Positions 29,546-29,767 of a stretch of DNA of 29,767 nucleotides are shown here, piece by piece. The position numbers and the translations under genes are program-made. Source of the DNA: an uncultured Lachnospiraceae bacterium. GTDB lineage: Bacteria; Bacillota; Clostridia; Lachnospirales; Lachnospiraceae. The notes beneath the pieces are model-generated. The model was not told the origin of the DNA and did not search any database. It was given only the letters and a program-made list of their open reading frames with translations. How positions within the stretch are numbered: the stretch's first letter is position 1; each line of letters starts with the position of its first letter. Location of the stretch: positions 1 to 29,767 of the forward strand of contig CAJUNR010000049.1 of the NCBI GenBank assembly GCA_910587765.1, written 5' to 3'.

Positions 29546-29690
29546 TTTGTGATTTTCCTTTCAGTTTATCGCCCAGGACTCCAAAGCCTGCCCACGGGCC
29601 GTACAGCGCGCCAGAGGGACACTCCCGGTAGCAGGTCACACCCTTCTTGGGAACTACCGAATCTGCGGATGCCGTCCGTGATGGTATCAT
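29487..29690 (-). CDS. Possible small protein linking the partial gene and the HTH gene
   Basis: A 67-codon frame whose ATG overlaps the stop of the partial gene at the window edge (ATGA), suggesting coupling. It begins MIPSRTASADSVVPKKGVTC and contains a CYREC pair. However, it runs 59 bases into the HTH gene in another frame and has no recognised domain. It may be chance. If not real, the 29546-29686 gap is simply untranslated. Confidence 0.25.
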   Translation of the reverse strand: MIPSRTASADSVVPKKGVTCYRECPSGALYGPWAGFGVLGDKLKGKSQNEIKNRSIQRDHEEKGAYS

Positions 29691-29767
29691 TCAGAGTCTC
29701 TCCAGACTTCCCGCGCGGAAGCGTTCAGGGCTTCGAGGAAGTTGTCTTCCGGCTCTTCCCCCGGAGC
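29687..29767 (-). CDS. C-terminal end of an unidentified gene (partial)
   Basis: A minus-strand frame enters at the right edge and ends at 29687. The last 26 residues, APGEEPEDNFLEALNASARE then VWRDSE, are acidic and helical. Too little is visible to assign a function. It stays open to the window edge, and the next ATG overlaps its stop, which argues that it is a real gene end. Confidence 0.4.
   Translation of the reverse strand, partial: APGEEPEDNFLEALNASAREVWRDSE

Overview
The window looks like chromosome of a low-oxygen gut-type Firmicute, most likely Lachnospiraceae or a related Clostridia. This rests on protein style only: a molybdenum hydroxylase plus moaC, a CwlC-like amidase with a SPOR domain, a TIGR04086 membrane protein, strong AGGAGG ribosome binding sites, a type II-A CRISPR-Cas system and a Tn916-type integrase remnant. 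No rRNA or tRNA gene was seen.

Layout. 1-2580: the first codons of a molybdenum hydroxylase small subunit (minus strand), a TylF-like methyltransferase, moaC, a 230-bp structured repeat element, and a small membrane protein. 2647-7664: a CNNM/CorC transporter, then four genes encoding two complete aconitase-like hydro-lyases (small-large-small-large). 7684-11780: a sigma-70-like protein lacking region 4, overlapped by an EamA transporter; a cell-wall amidase; and rarA. 11921-16073: a long CRISPR array with its leader, interrupted by an IS630-family insertion. 16074-22211: csn2, cas2, cas1 and cas9 (all minus strand, with overlapping ends) and a divergent tracrRNA on the plus strand. 22262-24012: a WYL-domain regulator and a polysaccharide deacetylase. 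24418 to the end: a decayed mobile element with an internally deleted integrase, a frameshifted gene, small accessory proteins, an RHH repressor with two operator copies, an unusual repeat field, hicAB and an HTH protein.

How the parts work together. The CRISPR locus appears complete. The Cas9 RuvC and HNH catalytic residues are present, and so are the Cas1 active-site residues. The leader ends in ATTTGAG directly against the first repeat, as in streptococcal type II-A loci. The tracrRNA pairs with the repeat through a lower stem, a GA/AAGU bulge and a long upper stem, the same plan as in Streptococcus pyogenes. I count 43 repeats of 36 nt and 42 spacers, each exactly 30 nt. crRNA transcription runs on the minus strand from about 16000 towards 11921, and the far end carries the degenerate repeats. 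The IS630 element sits inside the fourth repeat from that far end, flanked by a TA duplication.

The points most worth a second look are the IS insertion inside a CRISPR repeat and its likely mild effect on flanking crRNAs; the field of repeat modules at 27693-27933, where each module carries its own 5-6 bp word twice exactly 10 bp apart; the structured element at 1959-2188; and the sigma-like protein without region 4.
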